A DNA stretch of 64,000 nucleotides from an uncultured Muribaculaceae bacterium (GCA_910579185.1 CAJTTG010000009.1:32736-96735); one strand, 5' to 3'. Numbered from the stretch's first letter, positions 16,226-25,438 are shown. Notes: a model not told the origin generated them from the sequence alone. Program-made: numbers and translations.

Positions 16226-18322
16226 ATGACTGACATAGCCTCACTCGTAGCCTCGGCTCTGAACCTGCCCGTAAAAGGGGTCACAGCCACAATCGATCTC
16301 CTGGACTCGGGAGCCACAGTTCCATTCATCAGCCGCTACCGCAAGGAGCGCACCGGATCGCTTGACGAAGTTGAAGTGCGCGCCATAGAGCAGCAGCTGC
16401 GCCGCACACGCGAGATGGAGGAACGGCGCGAGTTCGTGAGACAGTCGATAGCCGATGCCGGAGGAATGACCGAGCGTCTGTCACAGCGTCTGGCCGAGGC
16501 CACAACGATTACCGAGATAGAGGATATCTACGCGCCTTTCAAGCCTAAGAAGCGCACACGCGCCACCATTGCGAGGGAGAAAGGACTCGAACCACTGGCC
16601 AAACGGATCATGTCGGGGCAGATGCCACGTGCAACGGACGATGAAATATCGGGGGCTCAAGACATCATAGCGGAATGGGCATCGGAATCGACGCGTCTGC
16701 GAAACCTGACACGCCGGACGATGCAACGGACAGCTATCCTCACAGCATCTCCGACCAAAGGTAAGGAAGCGGAACTGGCGGCATCGCCACTTGCCGGATA
16801 TGGCACGTTCTCGCAATCCGTCAGGCGCATAGCATCCCATCAGTATCTTGCCCTGCGCCGCGCCGAGCGCGAGGGGCTGGTGAAAGTGAAATTCAGCCTT
16901 GACGGGGATGAGACACGTCTGGTGGAACAGCTGACAGATGCATTCATGCCCCGGAACAATACCAAGGAGACAGCCGCAACCATAGGCATGGCCGTTGCCG
17001 ACGCATATAAACGCCTGCTTCGCCCATCGGTGGAGACCGAGATCTCCGCTTCGCTGAAATCGGAGGCCGACCGCGTGGCTATCGGCATCTTCGCCGACAA
17101 TCTGCGACAGCTGCTGCTGGCATCGCCGCTCAAAGGGGAACGGGTGCTTGCCATTGACCCAGGCTACCGCACAGGATGCAAGACGGTGGCTCTTGACGAG
17201 GCCGGGACACTGCTTGACGAAAGCGTGATCTATCCCACAGCCCCGAAAAACGACACAGCCGGAGCAGAACGTATCCTGCGGCATCTGATCAGCACCCACC
17301 GGCTTACGGCAATAGCTCTTGGCAACGGGACAGCCTCACGCGAGACCGAACGTTTTTTGAAAAGCACAGGGTTGATCCCCACGGAGAAGATATTCATAGT
17401 CAGCGAGGATGGCGCATCGGTCTACTCCGCTTCGGAACTGGCCAGAAAAGAGTTTCCCGACAAGGATGTGACTGTCCGGGGTGCTGTCTCCATCGGTCGC
17501 CGCCTGATAGATCCGCTGGCAGAACTTGTGAAGATTGACCCGAAATCAATAGGCGTGGGCCAGTACCAGCACGATGTGGATCAGGCGGCGTTGAAAGACG
17601 CTCTGGACTACACGGTAATGGCTTGTGTGAACGCCGTCGGTGTGGATGTCAACACCGCTTCCGAGAAGCTGCTATCTTACATTTCGGGCATCGGTCCGTC
17701 GCTGGCCGCCAACATTGTGGCCTACCGCCGCGAGAATGGAGCCTTTGGCGAACGCAGCGACCTGAAGCGCGTGCCACGTCTCGGCGACAAGGCTTTTGAG
17801 CTGAGCGCAGGTTTTCTCCGGATTCCCGGAGGAGATCAGGCACTCGACAACACAGGCATACATCCGGAAAGCTACGGAACAGTGGCAAAGATGGCGCATT
17901 GTATCGGGGCTTCCGTTGCCGATCTGCCCGGGAACAGCGCGCTCCTCGACCGTCTTGACGCCGAAAAGCTTGCAGAAGCCGGAATAGGTGGGCGCGAGAC
18001 CATAGCCGACATAATCGCGGAACTGCGCAAGCCCGGACGCGATCCACGCACGGATTCCGCTACCGACGCTTTCCATCCGGCCATAGAAAGTTTCGAACAG
18101 CTTGCCGTAGGGCAGACCGTTCCGGGAATAGTGAGCAATATCACGGCTTTCGGGGCATTTGTCAATCTCGGCATCAAGGAGCATGGGCTGATCCATATAT
18201 CACGTGTCGCACCACGCAGGATCTCGGCTGTGAGCGATGTTCTTCATCTGGGACAGCAGGTGGAGGCCAAGATCATAGAACTTGACCAGACGCGCCGCCG
18301 CATCTCACTGTCGCTGATCTGA
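16226..18322 (+). CDS. tex: Tex family RNA-binding transcription factor
   Basis: 698-aa cytoplasmic nucleic-acid-binding protein. Order of parts: N-terminal helical Tex domain (FISRYRKERTGSLDEV near residue 32), YqgF/RNase H-like core (VLAIDPGYRTGCKTVALDE, about 308-326), tandem helix-hairpin-helix region (LLSYISGIGPSLAANIVAYRREN in part), and a C-terminal S1 RNA-binding domain (VSNITAFGAFVNLGIKEHGLIH, about 630-651). Length is in the family range. Tex homologues affect transcription termination and ribonucleoprotein stability. It has its own promoter and is convergent with the PAS/YitT pair. Confidence 0.95.
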   Translation: MTDIASLVASALNLPVKGVTATIDLLDSGATVPFISRYRKERTGSLDEVEVRAIEQQLRRTREMEERREFVRQSIADAGGMTERLSQRLAEATTITEIEDIYAPFKPKKRTRATIAREKGLEPLAKRIMSGQMPRATDDEISGAQDIIAEWASESTRLRNLTRRTMQRTAILTASPTKGKEAELAASPLAGYGTFSQSVRRIASHQYLALRRAEREGLVKVKFSLDGDETRLVEQLTDAFMPRNNTKETAATIGMAVADAYKRLLRPSVETEISASLKSEADRVAIGIFADNLRQLLLASPLKGERVLAIDPGYRTGCKTVALDEAGTLLDESVIYPTAPKNDTAGAERILRHLISTHRLTAIALGNGTASRETERFLKSTGLIPTEKIFIVSEDGASVYSASELARKEFPDKDVTVRGAVSIGRRLIDPLAELVKIDPKSIGVGQYQHDVDQAALKDALDYTVMACVNAVGVDVNTASEKLLSYISGIGPSLAANIVAYRRENGAFGERSDLKRVPRLGDKAFELSAGFLRIPGGDQALDNTGIHPESYGTVAKMAHCIGASVADLPGNSALLDRLDAEKLAEAGIGGRETIADIIAELRKPGRDPRTDSATDAFHPAIESFEQLAVGQTVPGIVSNITAFGAFVNLGIKEHGLIHISRVAPRRISAVSDVLHLGQQVEAKIIELDQTRRRISLSLI

Positions 18323-18345
18323 CAGCCCGGAGGGGGAGGGGCGGA

Positions 18346-18684
18346 TTATCCTCTGTCGTAGTGGGGCATTTCGTCGGGAATCACCATCGAGATCTCGACC
18401 ATGCCGGCAATGCGTCCGTCGCGACGCCAAGGGGTCTGATAGATCATCTTACGGAGACCGCCTTTTGAGATGGTGTAGGAATTGCTTTCGCCCGTGGCAA
18501 GCATGTGGCGTATCTTCCGGCATGAATCCTCGGAGTGACAATTGAAAAGATTGTAGCCTATAAGATCGCCGTGGGAGGCAAAGGTCTGGCGCGATTTCTC
18601 GTTCATATACAATATGATGCCATCGGCATCACAAACGGTAACGGCGCAGTTGATCTGTTCGGCCCACTGAAATTCTGTTTCCAT
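18346..18684 (-). CDS. Stand-alone PAS domain protein
   Basis: 112-aa single PAS-fold sensor. Seen: INCAVTVCDADGIILYMNEKSRQTF, a typical PAS beta strand/N-box, and the late strands TPWRRDGRIAGMVEISMVI. No output domain, so it would act by binding a partner or ligand; a Cys pair near FNCHSEDSC may matter. Starts one base after the YitT-family gene stop, so both are almost surely one transcript and may work together. Ligand unknown. Confidence 0.8.
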   Translation of the reverse strand: METEFQWAEQINCAVTVCDADGIILYMNEKSRQTFASHGDLIGYNLFNCHSEDSCRKIRHMLATGESNSYTISKGGLRKMIYQTPWRRDGRIAGMVEISMVIPDEMPHYDRG

Positions 18685-18685
18685 A

Positions 18686-19657
18686 TCAAGAGGTTGTGTT
18701 TGCGGTTTCGATAGTTTTGCGTGGCGGAATCGACTTGCGCGGTTTCATGCGCAGCGGATCGAAGCCATTTCCATATACGCTTCTGGCATTGGATTGGATC
18801 ACGTAGGCACCTTCGTCGATCTCGCGAACAATCTCGTAGATGCGGTCGGCATCGAACTGGCGGCACCACACAATCAGCATAGTGCGGTTTTCACCGGTCC
18901 AGAAGCCGTTGCTGTCGAACGTAGTCACGCCGCGTCCGGTGCGGTGGGTGATATTGTCGGCAATCTCGTGCCACTTTGGCGACAGGATAAGGAACTGAAT
19001 GGTCTGCTTGTCGGCGTTGACGAAATAGTTGGCCAGCAGAGAGTAGATGGCAATCGAAGCCCATCCGTAGACGATGGTCTCCACGCGCCCCTGTATCCTG
19101 GCGTCGAGGTCGCCATCGAACGGCAGGAAGAAAGAGCAAGTCACAATGGCCACGTCGATTATCATCATCGTGCGGCCTATACTGATGTTGGATTTCTTCT
19201 CAAATATGGCAGCCACGATGTCGGTTCCTCCGGCGGATCCTTTGTGGACGTAGTATAGCCCGATTCCACAGCCGCAGATCACCGATCCCATCAGCACGCT
19301 CATGGTGGTGTCGGTGACAATGGGTGGATGGGAGGTGAAATATCCCTCGATCAGACCTATCATCAGCGATAGCAGCGTGGCACCGAACACCGTGCGGATC
19401 ACGAACTGCCGCCCAAGCACCCGATACCAGCATACGAGCATCAGAATGTTGACCGCATACATAGTGACAGCCACCGGGATCATCTTTCCGCTGGCAAAAA
19501 AGACCAGCGTACTGAAGCCGGCCATGCCGCCTACAACAATGTCGTGGGGGAGAATAAAGGCCGTGAAACCCACGGCATACAGAGCCATGCCGATCACTAT
19601 TATCAGGTAATCTCTGGCATCGGCTTTCGACCAATTGAATAACATTGGCATCATCAT
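18686..19657 (-). CDS. YitT family membrane protein
   Basis: Integral membrane protein of 323 aa (starts at 19657, 19654, 19651 and 19645 are all in frame). Five or six hydrophobic segments lie in residues 15-215, with the YitT-type stretch SAGGTDIVAAIFEKKSNISIGR, followed by a soluble C-terminal DUF2179-like domain (GRGVTTFDSNGFWTGENRTML...). The family is common and its transported substrate is unknown. A -7 box lies close upstream. It is followed by the PAS gene with a one-base gap. Confidence 0.86.
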   Translation of the reverse strand: MMMPMLFNWSKADARDYLIIVIGMALYAVGFTAFILPHDIVVGGMAGFSTLVFFASGKMIPVAVTMYAVNILMLVCWYRVLGRQFVIRTVFGATLLSLMIGLIEGYFTSHPPIVTDTTMSVLMGSVICGCGIGLYYVHKGSAGGTDIVAAIFEKKSNISIGRTMMIIDVAIVTCSFFLPFDGDLDARIQGRVETIVYGWASIAIYSLLANYFVNADKQTIQFLILSPKWHEIADNITHRTGRGVTTFDSNGFWTGENRTMLIVWCRQFDADRIYEIVREIDEGAYVIQSNARSVYGNGFDPLRMKPRKSIPPRKTIETANTTS

Positions 19658-19664
19658 GGTATTC

Positions 19665-19672
19665 CAAATTTA
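19665..19672 (-). promoter_or_regulatory. -7 box of YitT gene
   Basis: TAAATTTG on the minus strand, about eight bases from the first ATG. A second such box (TAATTTTG, 19686-19693) lies just upstream. Confidence 0.5.
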
Positions 19673-19820
19673 TACACTTGCATGGCAAAATTATAAATTT
19701 GATCCCGAAAAACCGCATTTCCCGGCAAGCATTTTCGGGAGATTCCGCCAACGTGCAATGAATTCAGGTGAATTATCGTTATCTTTACACCGTGAATACA
19801 GAAGAAAACAAAACGAGGAT

Positions 19821-20384
19821 ATGAAACAGGACAATGGAGCGGCGCTGGTGGAGCGCTTCGAAGAGCAAGTGGGCGAGGATCTGATGGGATTCCTCCGGAA
19901 AAAAGGAGCGGTCGACGAGGTGACGCCGCAATGTCCCGACGTGGAGGAACGCTGGGGCATGATAGCGCGTGCCTATCTGCCCGACGGCGCCCGGGAATTC
20001 CAGAACTATCCTACGGCCTCGCTCGGCTGGATGATGTTCATCGGTATGGCGATGGCTTTCTACTGGGATCAGGACTGGGAGAACCACGCCGACCGGCAGG
20101 ATATCTATGAGTCACTGCGCGATCTTCGCGGTTTCGACAATCTGGACGAGGCCATAACAGAATCAGTGCTGGGCTATGAGGGCGAGGCCGCAGCAGCCGT
20201 GATTGACCTTGTGGCCGACTGCGCAGCCAGAGCCTATTCACTGCTGCGCCATCAGCAGGTGGAACCGGGCACACAGGAGGCGTTCGGTTGCTACATCGCC
20301 GCCCTGCATCAGCTCTATCTTGCCGGCATGGCCATGCAGCTCAATGCCCTCGGCTACCACATGACTCCCCTCAACCTCAACTGA
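19821..20384 (+). CDS. Conserved Bacteroidales hypothetical protein
   Basis: 187-aa cytoplasmic helical protein. I recognise it as a recurring Bacteroidales family (CPDVEERWGMIARAYLPDG, YPTASLGWMMFIGMAMAFYWDQDWE, HQLYLAGMAMQLNALGYHMT) but know no function. I chose the ATG at 19821 because family members start MKxx(E/D)...; the frame is open to 19635 but without family-like residues. Its stop overlaps the end of the convergent TPR gene by eight bases. Confidence 0.72.
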   Translation: MKQDNGAALVERFEEQVGEDLMGFLRKKGAVDEVTPQCPDVEERWGMIARAYLPDGAREFQNYPTASLGWMMFIGMAMAFYWDQDWENHADRQDIYESLRDLRGFDNLDEAITESVLGYEGEAAAAVIDLVADCAARAYSLLRHQQVEPGTQEAFGCYIAALHQLYLAGMAMQLNALGYHMTPLNLN

Positions 20385-21609
20385 CCTCCTTATCCGCACC
20401 GGAATCTTTTTCCCCGGCCAACAGTCCGGCCTGGATTTTAAACGATTCTATCAGATCAATAGGACGGTAGGAATTGAAGATCTGTATAGGATCGACCGAG
20501 CGACCATCACCAAGTCGATACGGCGCATTATTAAACCAGTCAATAAAAGCCTCAAGATCGGCCCGGTGGGACGCGTACCACGTTTCAAATTCATCGGGAT
20601 AGCAAGGCATGAACAGGAAATAGTTGTAGGCATCCCAATGTCCGGCTTCAATGACCTTTTTCTGGAACTCAAGCAAATACATCGAGTTGCCATAGATATT
20701 GTCGGTTACCGAAAAATAGCTCTCAACCGCGCCCCTGCGTATATCAATCAACTGCGGAATATCGAAAACCAAGGGGATTTTCCCGGCCAACAGCTTCATA
20801 AGTGGTTTCGACATGGCTCCTTCATAGATCCCGGGGAACGCAAGATAGACCTTCCCCGACTCCTTGTCGATAGTGATCCCCCTGTCAGGCACAAGCTTCA
20901 CAGACAATTTAGTGCTATCGCCCAAGTTGATCGTTATGCTACGCTTCAGACAATCAATCATCATAGCTGCCATATCCTCATGTCGAGACTCGTTCGACGG
21001 AGCCAGCAATATAGCCGATTCGGCATAGACCAGCCCCCACACCTTGCCATTATCTGAAGAAAGATATAGTCTGGCGGCACGATAATAGTTAGACGCGAAA
21101 TCGGGCTGCGCCACAATGCCTTTGTTATAATATTCCAAAGCTTTCTGATAATCACTGTCCATTAAGCTTAGATTTCCCAGTTCAAGATATAGTGCCCCAC
21201 TTGCAGGAAAACGCTTAAGGCCTTCAAGATAAACTTTCGCCGCTTCCTTCCTATTGCCCGACAAATCGTAAGAATTACCGATAAGCTGATAAGTGCGCTC
21301 ATTGGAGAACTTATGCTTCAACAAGAACTTCCTCTTCTTTATTATTTCATCGTAGCGCCCGAGCTGATAAAGATTGTATAGACGCTCATACTGCACGATA
21401 TAGTTATCCGGATATTTCTTTGCAAGACAATCGAAATCCGAAACGACAACCTCAGACAGCCCATCGTCAACCGCTTGCACAGCTTTACCAAGAAGCGCCT
21501 TATCTTCCGGACTCAAGTCATTGAAATCATCCTGTGCCATAGACTGTCCCCTTCCGAACAATCCACACAACACCAACAAAATTACAGAGATCCACTGTTT
21601 CATAATCAT
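20377..21609 (-). CDS. Exported TPR protein
   Basis: 410-aa protein with an N-terminal signal sequence (about residues 3-25, KQWISVILLVLCGLFGRG then QSMA) and a run of tetratricopeptide-type repeats in residues 60-220 (YNLYQLGRYDEIIKKR; LIGNSYDLSGNRKEAAKVYL; LELGNLSLMDSDYQKALEYY). The C-terminal half (about 240-400) is unlike TPR and carries an acidic SGADKE tail. Likely periplasmic. It begins six bases after the unknown secreted gene upstream, so the two form an operon divergent from the kinase. Function unknown. Confidence 0.78.
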   Translation of the reverse strand: MIMKQWISVILLVLCGLFGRGQSMAQDDFNDLSPEDKALLGKAVQAVDDGLSEVVVSDFDCLAKKYPDNYIVQYERLYNLYQLGRYDEIIKKRKFLLKHKFSNERTYQLIGNSYDLSGNRKEAAKVYLEGLKRFPASGALYLELGNLSLMDSDYQKALEYYNKGIVAQPDFASNYYRAARLYLSSDNGKVWGLVYAESAILLAPSNESRHEDMAAMMIDCLKRSITINLGDSTKLSVKLVPDRGITIDKESGKVYLAFPGIYEGAMSKPLMKLLAGKIPLVFDIPQLIDIRRGAVESYFSVTDNIYGNSMYLLEFQKKVIEAGHWDAYNYFLFMPCYPDEFETWYASHRADLEAFIDWFNNAPYRLGDGRSVDPIQIFNSYRPIDLIESFKIQAGLLAGEKDSGADKEVS

Positions 21610-21615
21610 CAGTAT

Positions 21616-22224
21616 TTAATGCTTAAAGTCATAATTACCGGGAGGAGCCACATATCCTTCCTGCACAAACTCTCCGGGCGAAATCTTTCCCGTCAAAGCT
21701 CCGCGATCCTTAAGTAGGCTATAGCATTCATTGGCATTATCCGGACGTTTTACCCGACCATAGGTCGAACGGTACGATTGTGTTGACTTCGAGATTTCCC
21801 AATCCACAAGCTGTCCAATGCTTATAGCATAAGCCGTATAATGCCCCTCATCAGGCACGAACATCAGATATAGAGCTTCCCGACAATATTGTGGTTCCGG
21901 GAAACGCCATATGTAAACACGCACACCCTCATCAGATATCACCGTCACCTCAATCTCATCAGTCTCAAATGGAGATCGAAAGCCAGTCGATTCAGCCACT
22001 ACTGTGTTGAGAAGAAACGGATCAGCCAACCATGCTGAATCCCGAAGCTCTATCTCCGGAGCCAAAACCGACAGATATTGATGTTGCAGATAATACGGCG
22101 AAGCTATAGGTTTATCACTTTCACTTGTAGCCGACAATGTTTCCGAAAAAGGACATGCATATATTCTCAGAGGCAGCACAATGCCTCCCAACAATATTAC
22201 AAAAGCAGTGATCAGTTGTTTCAT
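21616..22224 (-). CDS. Exported hypothetical protein
   Basis: 202-aa protein that I do not recognise. It has a signal sequence (MKQLITAFVILLGGIVLPL) ending near AYAC/IYAC, which is lipoprotein-like but not a canonical lipobox. The mature part is beta-rich with no known motif. First gene of a two-gene unit with the TPR protein; a -7 box (22247-22254) lies 23 bases before the ATG. The unit is divergent from the protein kinase gene, and co-regulation is an inference from the shared 99-base intergenic region. Confidence 0.65.
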   Translation of the reverse strand: MKQLITAFVILLGGIVLPLRIYACPFSETLSATSESDKPIASPYYLQHQYLSVLAPEIELRDSAWLADPFLLNTVVAESTGFRSPFETDEIEVTVISDEGVRVYIWRFPEPQYCREALYLMFVPDEGHYTAYAISIGQLVDWEISKSTQSYRSTYGRVKRPDNANECYSLLKDRGALTGKISPGEFVQEGYVAPPGNYDFKH

Positions 22225-22246
22225 GGCACAATAGTTAGTTTGATGA

Positions 22247-22254
22247 CAAATATA
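22247..22254 (-). promoter_or_regulatory. -7 box of exported protein/TPR operon
   Basis: TATATTTG on the minus strand, 23 bases before ATG 22224. Confidence 0.5.
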
Positions 22255-22311
22255 CGCAAAACATTTATAACTAAGTGTCTATTTAAAATTATTTTATTTC
22301 ACAGTTATCGC

Positions 22312-22319
22312 TAACTTTG
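22312..22319 (+). promoter_or_regulatory. -7 box of kinase gene
   Basis: TAACTTTG, four bases before the GTG at 22324 and 61 before the in-frame ATG at 22381. The short distance to the GTG slightly favours ATG 22381. Confidence 0.55.
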
Positions 22320-22323
22320 CAGG

Positions 22324-23529
22324 GTGAACGACGATAATTTCATAGTATCAGGGTTCGACGACAGGAACGAGACGGCATCAATGTCTGTTGATTTTGCTTT
22401 GGCCAAGCCTTTGGATAGAAGCGGATCGACGTGTGATGCATACGAGTGTACCGTACAACGCCGACGGGTGTTCGTAAAGCGGTTGAAAGCCGAGTATCGC
22501 GACAATCCGCTATATCGTGCTGCGTTCGACAAGGAGTATGACCTCGGTGTGTCGCTGAGCCATCCATCGCTGCCTCGCTATATCGGATTTGGCGGTGACT
22601 ACATCGTCATGGATTTCATAGAGGGGGATACGCTTGCCGACCTGATGAAGCGTGATGATCCCCGGCTCAGAAACCGCAAGTTTGTCCGACGGCTGTTGAT
22701 TGAATTGGTTGATGTTGTGGAATATCTTCACCGCCGCAACATAGTCCACTGCGACATAAAGGCCGACAATGTTATTGTCTCGCCCTACGATGACCGCCCC
22801 GTCTCGCTGATTGACCTTGACAAGGCGTATACCTCATGGCTTGATACGACTCACGGCAACACGGAGAAGTATGGCTGCGCAGGGTGTGCAGATGGAGCGA
22901 TTGACTTCCGTGGCATCGGTAAGATAGCCGCGCGGCTGGGGCAGGGCAAGGTTGCTCGCGCTTGCAAAAAAGATAATGTCTCAGCTCCCGGGCTCCGACA
23001 ATTGCTCAGAATCAGAAAGAGAATCAACGGTGTCTGGCTTTTTCTGATAGGAATTGCAGTTGCCGCTTGTGGGGTTGCGTTGCTTTCATATCCCAAAGAA
23101 GAGAAAACGGCTCTGAAACCGATTGGCATACCTGTTGATACCATACCGCTCCAAGATACCGCGGCCACATCCGAATTAAGGTCTACGGCTCCTGATCTGC
23201 AAACCAAACCAACTATCGATCCAAACTGGATATCCAGTCTGATTGCCCGAAAACGCCAGGAAATAAATGGATATAGAGCGACACTCTGGGCGATCCTTGA
23301 TTGCGATACAATCCCCATCGGCAGTAAGCGCGACGCCATATATGATTACAACTTGGCTTACGGCTTGGCTTATACTGGAATAATCTATTCTGCAGTTACA
23401 CATTATCATAATATATCTGAAATCGATGTGCAGATGGCAGTCAGAACCCATCAAGAGTGGATTGATCTGGAGAAAAGCGAAGAAGATGTTCGAAGCCGAA
23501 TAAACCGTTGGAGTGATTCTATCCGATGA
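22324..23529 (+). CDS. Divergent membrane-anchored Ser/Thr protein kinase
   Basis: 401 aa from GTG 22324; ATG 22381 is an alternative start, 19 residues shorter. N-lobe: Lys in VFVKRLK and Glu in FDKEYDLGVSLSHPSLPRYIG. Catalytic loop is HCDIKADN (about residues 142-149) with the Asp and Asn in place; the metal-binding DFG is replaced by DLD. The usual activation segment is followed by a reduced C-lobe (YGCAGCADGAIDFRGIGKIAARL), then one membrane segment (about 238-256) and an external C-terminal domain. Hence a type I/II anchored receptor-like kinase. Its last codons (DSIR, stop) lie in a 20-bp direct repeat at 23516. Kinase activity is likely but not certain. Confidence 0.75.
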   Translation: MNDDNFIVSGFDDRNETASMSVDFALAKPLDRSGSTCDAYECTVQRRRVFVKRLKAEYRDNPLYRAAFDKEYDLGVSLSHPSLPRYIGFGGDYIVMDFIEGDTLADLMKRDDPRLRNRKFVRRLLIELVDVVEYLHRRNIVHCDIKADNVIVSPYDDRPVSLIDLDKAYTSWLDTTHGNTEKYGCAGCADGAIDFRGIGKIAARLGQGKVARACKKDNVSAPGLRQLLRIRKRINGVWLFLIGIAVAACGVALLSYPKEEKTALKPIGIPVDTIPLQDTAATSELRSTAPDLQTKPTIDPNWISSLIARKRQEINGYRATLWAILDCDTIPIGSKRDAIYDYNLAYGLAYTGIIYSAVTHYHNISEIDVQMAVRTHQEWIDLEKSEEDVRSRINRWSDSIR

Positions 23530-23535
23530 TCTCCA
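23516..23535. repeat. 20-bp direct repeat, copy 1
   Basis: ATTCTATCCGATGATCTCCA, identical to 24866-24885. This copy encodes the kinase C-terminus on +. The two copies bracket the AAA/DUF4143 ATPase gene exactly. Confidence 0.85.
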
Positions 23536-23544
23536 ATCCGGTTC

Positions 23545-24762
23545 TCAGAAACTGGTTTTCAGGAAGTCACGAAGATGGATGTGATGAATTCCTGGATATT
23601 CTTTCAGCGACCCTGTTATATCTTCCATTGTCACTACATATTTCGGATAATTATCTTTGATTGCTTCAAGATTTCCAAACTCCCGTTTTATTGTTTCTTT
23701 ACCCGACAACTTATATGCGACTTGAATATATATGGTCTGCTCTCCTTTTTTTGCCACGAAGTCAATTTCACCGGAAGGAAGCACTCCCACGTAAACGTCA
23801 AAGCCAAGGACTAAAAGATGATTCCTGACAATATTTTCAATTACTAATTCTATGCTTCCGAACACGTTGGGTATCTCATTAACTATGCAGTTACGTAGGC
23901 CGATGTCACTGAAATAGTATTTGCTTATGAGATCGAAAATGCGTTTGCCATGGATATCATATCTAACTGTCTCATCTGCTATAAATGCGTTACAGATAGC
24001 CTTGATATATCTGGATGTAAGATCGTTGGTCACTTTGCCTCCTTGCGACTTCAGATATTTGACAATACTGTTTACCGATACCAACCGGCCAACATTGTCA
24101 GCGACAAATTGCAAAAGATTCTCAAGAAACGCGATATTGCGAATCTGTTCACGCGCAACAATATCTTTTAGAACGATCGTATTATATACCCCTTGCAGAT
24201 AAGCTTTGATTTCCGGTATCTCGTCGAATTTATAATTGGCCAAACCCGGCATACCCCCAAACTGTATGAACTTAATCAATGACTCATGACTGTCATCGAG
24301 GTCATGAAACTCGAGGAATTCATCATAGTCAAGAGCTCTAACAGGAACCTCAATGTAGCGACCTGAAAACTTGGTGGCGATTTCCGCAGAAAACATATAC
24401 GCATTGCTCCCGGTAACGATAATTTGACATCGGTTCTCAGCATAGAGACCGCGAAGTGCCGTTTCAAAATCTGATATATCCTGAACCTCATCAATCAAAA
24501 GATAGTTTTCTTCTCCCAAGGGTAGCTTTTCAACCGCAAAAGAATATAGATCTTCAGCTGTTTTTAGGAAACTGAAATCATTGAAATCCTTGTCTATGAA
24601 TAGTATATTGGCATTCGGTCTGTGTTGCACCAGCCAATCGGATGTAGCCTTAAGCAAAAAACTCTTCCCCACACGGCGTTGACCAACTAAAATAAGCATC
24701 ATGCCGCGGTTGAGCTGTCGTGTTATACGGCTAAGATATATCGGTCGCTCTATGATCTTCAT
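23545..24762 (-). CDS. AAA ATPase with DUF4143 domain
   Basis: 405-aa cytoplasmic protein of the AAA_14/DUF4143 family. Walker A is GQRRVGKS (residues 27-34), Walker B LLIDEVQD, sensor-1 IIVTGSNA; the C-terminal DUF4143 domain carries the late IDFVAKKGEQTIYIQVAYKL, which resembles a nuclease-like E/D-x-K core. Cellular role is unknown; such genes are numerous and variable in Bacteroidetes. I chose ATG 24762, just after a -7 box. The gene lies between a kinase and an HTH gene and is bracketed by a 20-bp direct repeat, so it looks like an insert. Confidence 0.85.
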   Translation of the reverse strand: MKIIERPIYLSRITRQLNRGMMLILVGQRRVGKSFLLKATSDWLVQHRPNANILFIDKDFNDFSFLKTAEDLYSFAVEKLPLGEENYLLIDEVQDISDFETALRGLYAENRCQIIVTGSNAYMFSAEIATKFSGRYIEVPVRALDYDEFLEFHDLDDSHESLIKFIQFGGMPGLANYKFDEIPEIKAYLQGVYNTIVLKDIVAREQIRNIAFLENLLQFVADNVGRLVSVNSIVKYLKSQGGKVTNDLTSRYIKAICNAFIADETVRYDIHGKRIFDLISKYYFSDIGLRNCIVNEIPNVFGSIELVIENIVRNHLLVLGFDVYVGVLPSGEIDFVAKKGEQTIYIQVAYKLSGKETIKREFGNLEAIKDNYPKYVVTMEDITGSLKEYPGIHHIHLRDFLKTSF

Positions 24763-24782
24763 AATACATACGTGTTTTGGCT

Positions 24783-24790
24783 CAAAGTTA
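24783..24790 (-). promoter_or_regulatory. -7 box of ATPase gene
   Basis: TAACTTTG on the minus strand, 20 bases before ATG 24762. It lies inside the bracketed segment, so the insert carries its own promoter. Confidence 0.55.
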
Positions 24791-24865
24791 CAGCCTATAC
24801 CATGAAAAAACAAGCATTCAGTACAAAAACTTCATTGTATACCCTAAACTTTCCACACATAACGC

Positions 24866-24885
24866 ATTCTATCCGATGATCTCCA
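24866..24885. repeat. 20-bp direct repeat, copy 2
   Basis: Same 20 bases as 23516-23535. This copy encodes the last codons (VEIIG, stop) of the minus-strand HTH-like gene. Confidence 0.85.
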
Positions 24886-25423
24886 CGCTTGTCAATCCGC
24901 CCTGCTTGGCCGCCTGATATGAGCCGAGATGCTTTTTGTCGCGCTCAACATCGCTTATTAGGAGTTCAAACCCGACGTAGAAGCCGGCGATGGTTAGAAT
25001 GTCGCCTTTAAGCAGTTTGCTACCGCGCGACTCGTTGACGAGATAACGGTTTTCTTTGATATAACTTAGAGTCAACAGTCTGTTGGGGTGATAGGTAACC
25101 TGAATTTGCTCGCCCGGGAGAAGATCGGCAGAGTCAATGCTCTCAACGGCACGGAAATCAGATATTTCTGCATCCTCCCCCAAGTCCTTTGCCAACAGAT
25201 TATAATCGGGATAGCCGAGATACTGAGCGATAATGTCGAGCGACGACGGGCGCGGACATGCCGGCCCGTTGACAAAGCCGAGCATGCGTTTCAAGGTTGT
25301 CGTACCTAATGTCTGCCCCGTGGCCTCCTGAATAGCCATTGCAAGGGCCTCGCACTGCTGGGGGTACTGAATGGGAGAATTGAACCGCTCCCGTATCATC
25401 TGTCTGATCTTTTCACTAACCAT
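24869..25423 (-). CDS. HTH-like hypothetical protein
   Basis: 184-aa cytoplasmic protein. The N-terminal 75 residues look like a lambda-repressor-type helical domain (CEALAMAIQEATGQTLGTTTLKRMLGF, then PSSLDIIAQYLGYPDYNLLAKDLG), followed by a beta-rich C-terminal domain (LLPGEQIQVTYHPNRLLTLSYI...). I believe it is a Bacteroidetes-specific family seen next to other accessory genes; function unknown, DNA binding inferred. Start at 25423 is chosen because TACTTTTG lies just upstream. Its 3' end is the 20-bp direct repeat, copy 2. Confidence 0.68.
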   Translation of the reverse strand: MVSEKIRQMIRERFNSPIQYPQQCEALAMAIQEATGQTLGTTTLKRMLGFVNGPACPRPSSLDIIAQYLGYPDYNLLAKDLGEDAEISDFRAVESIDSADLLPGEQIQVTYHPNRLLTLSYIKENRYLVNESRGSKLLKGDILTIAGFYVGFELLISDVERDKKHLGSYQAAKQGGLTSVEIIG

Positions 25424-25438
25424 TTTTGTGTTTTTACG

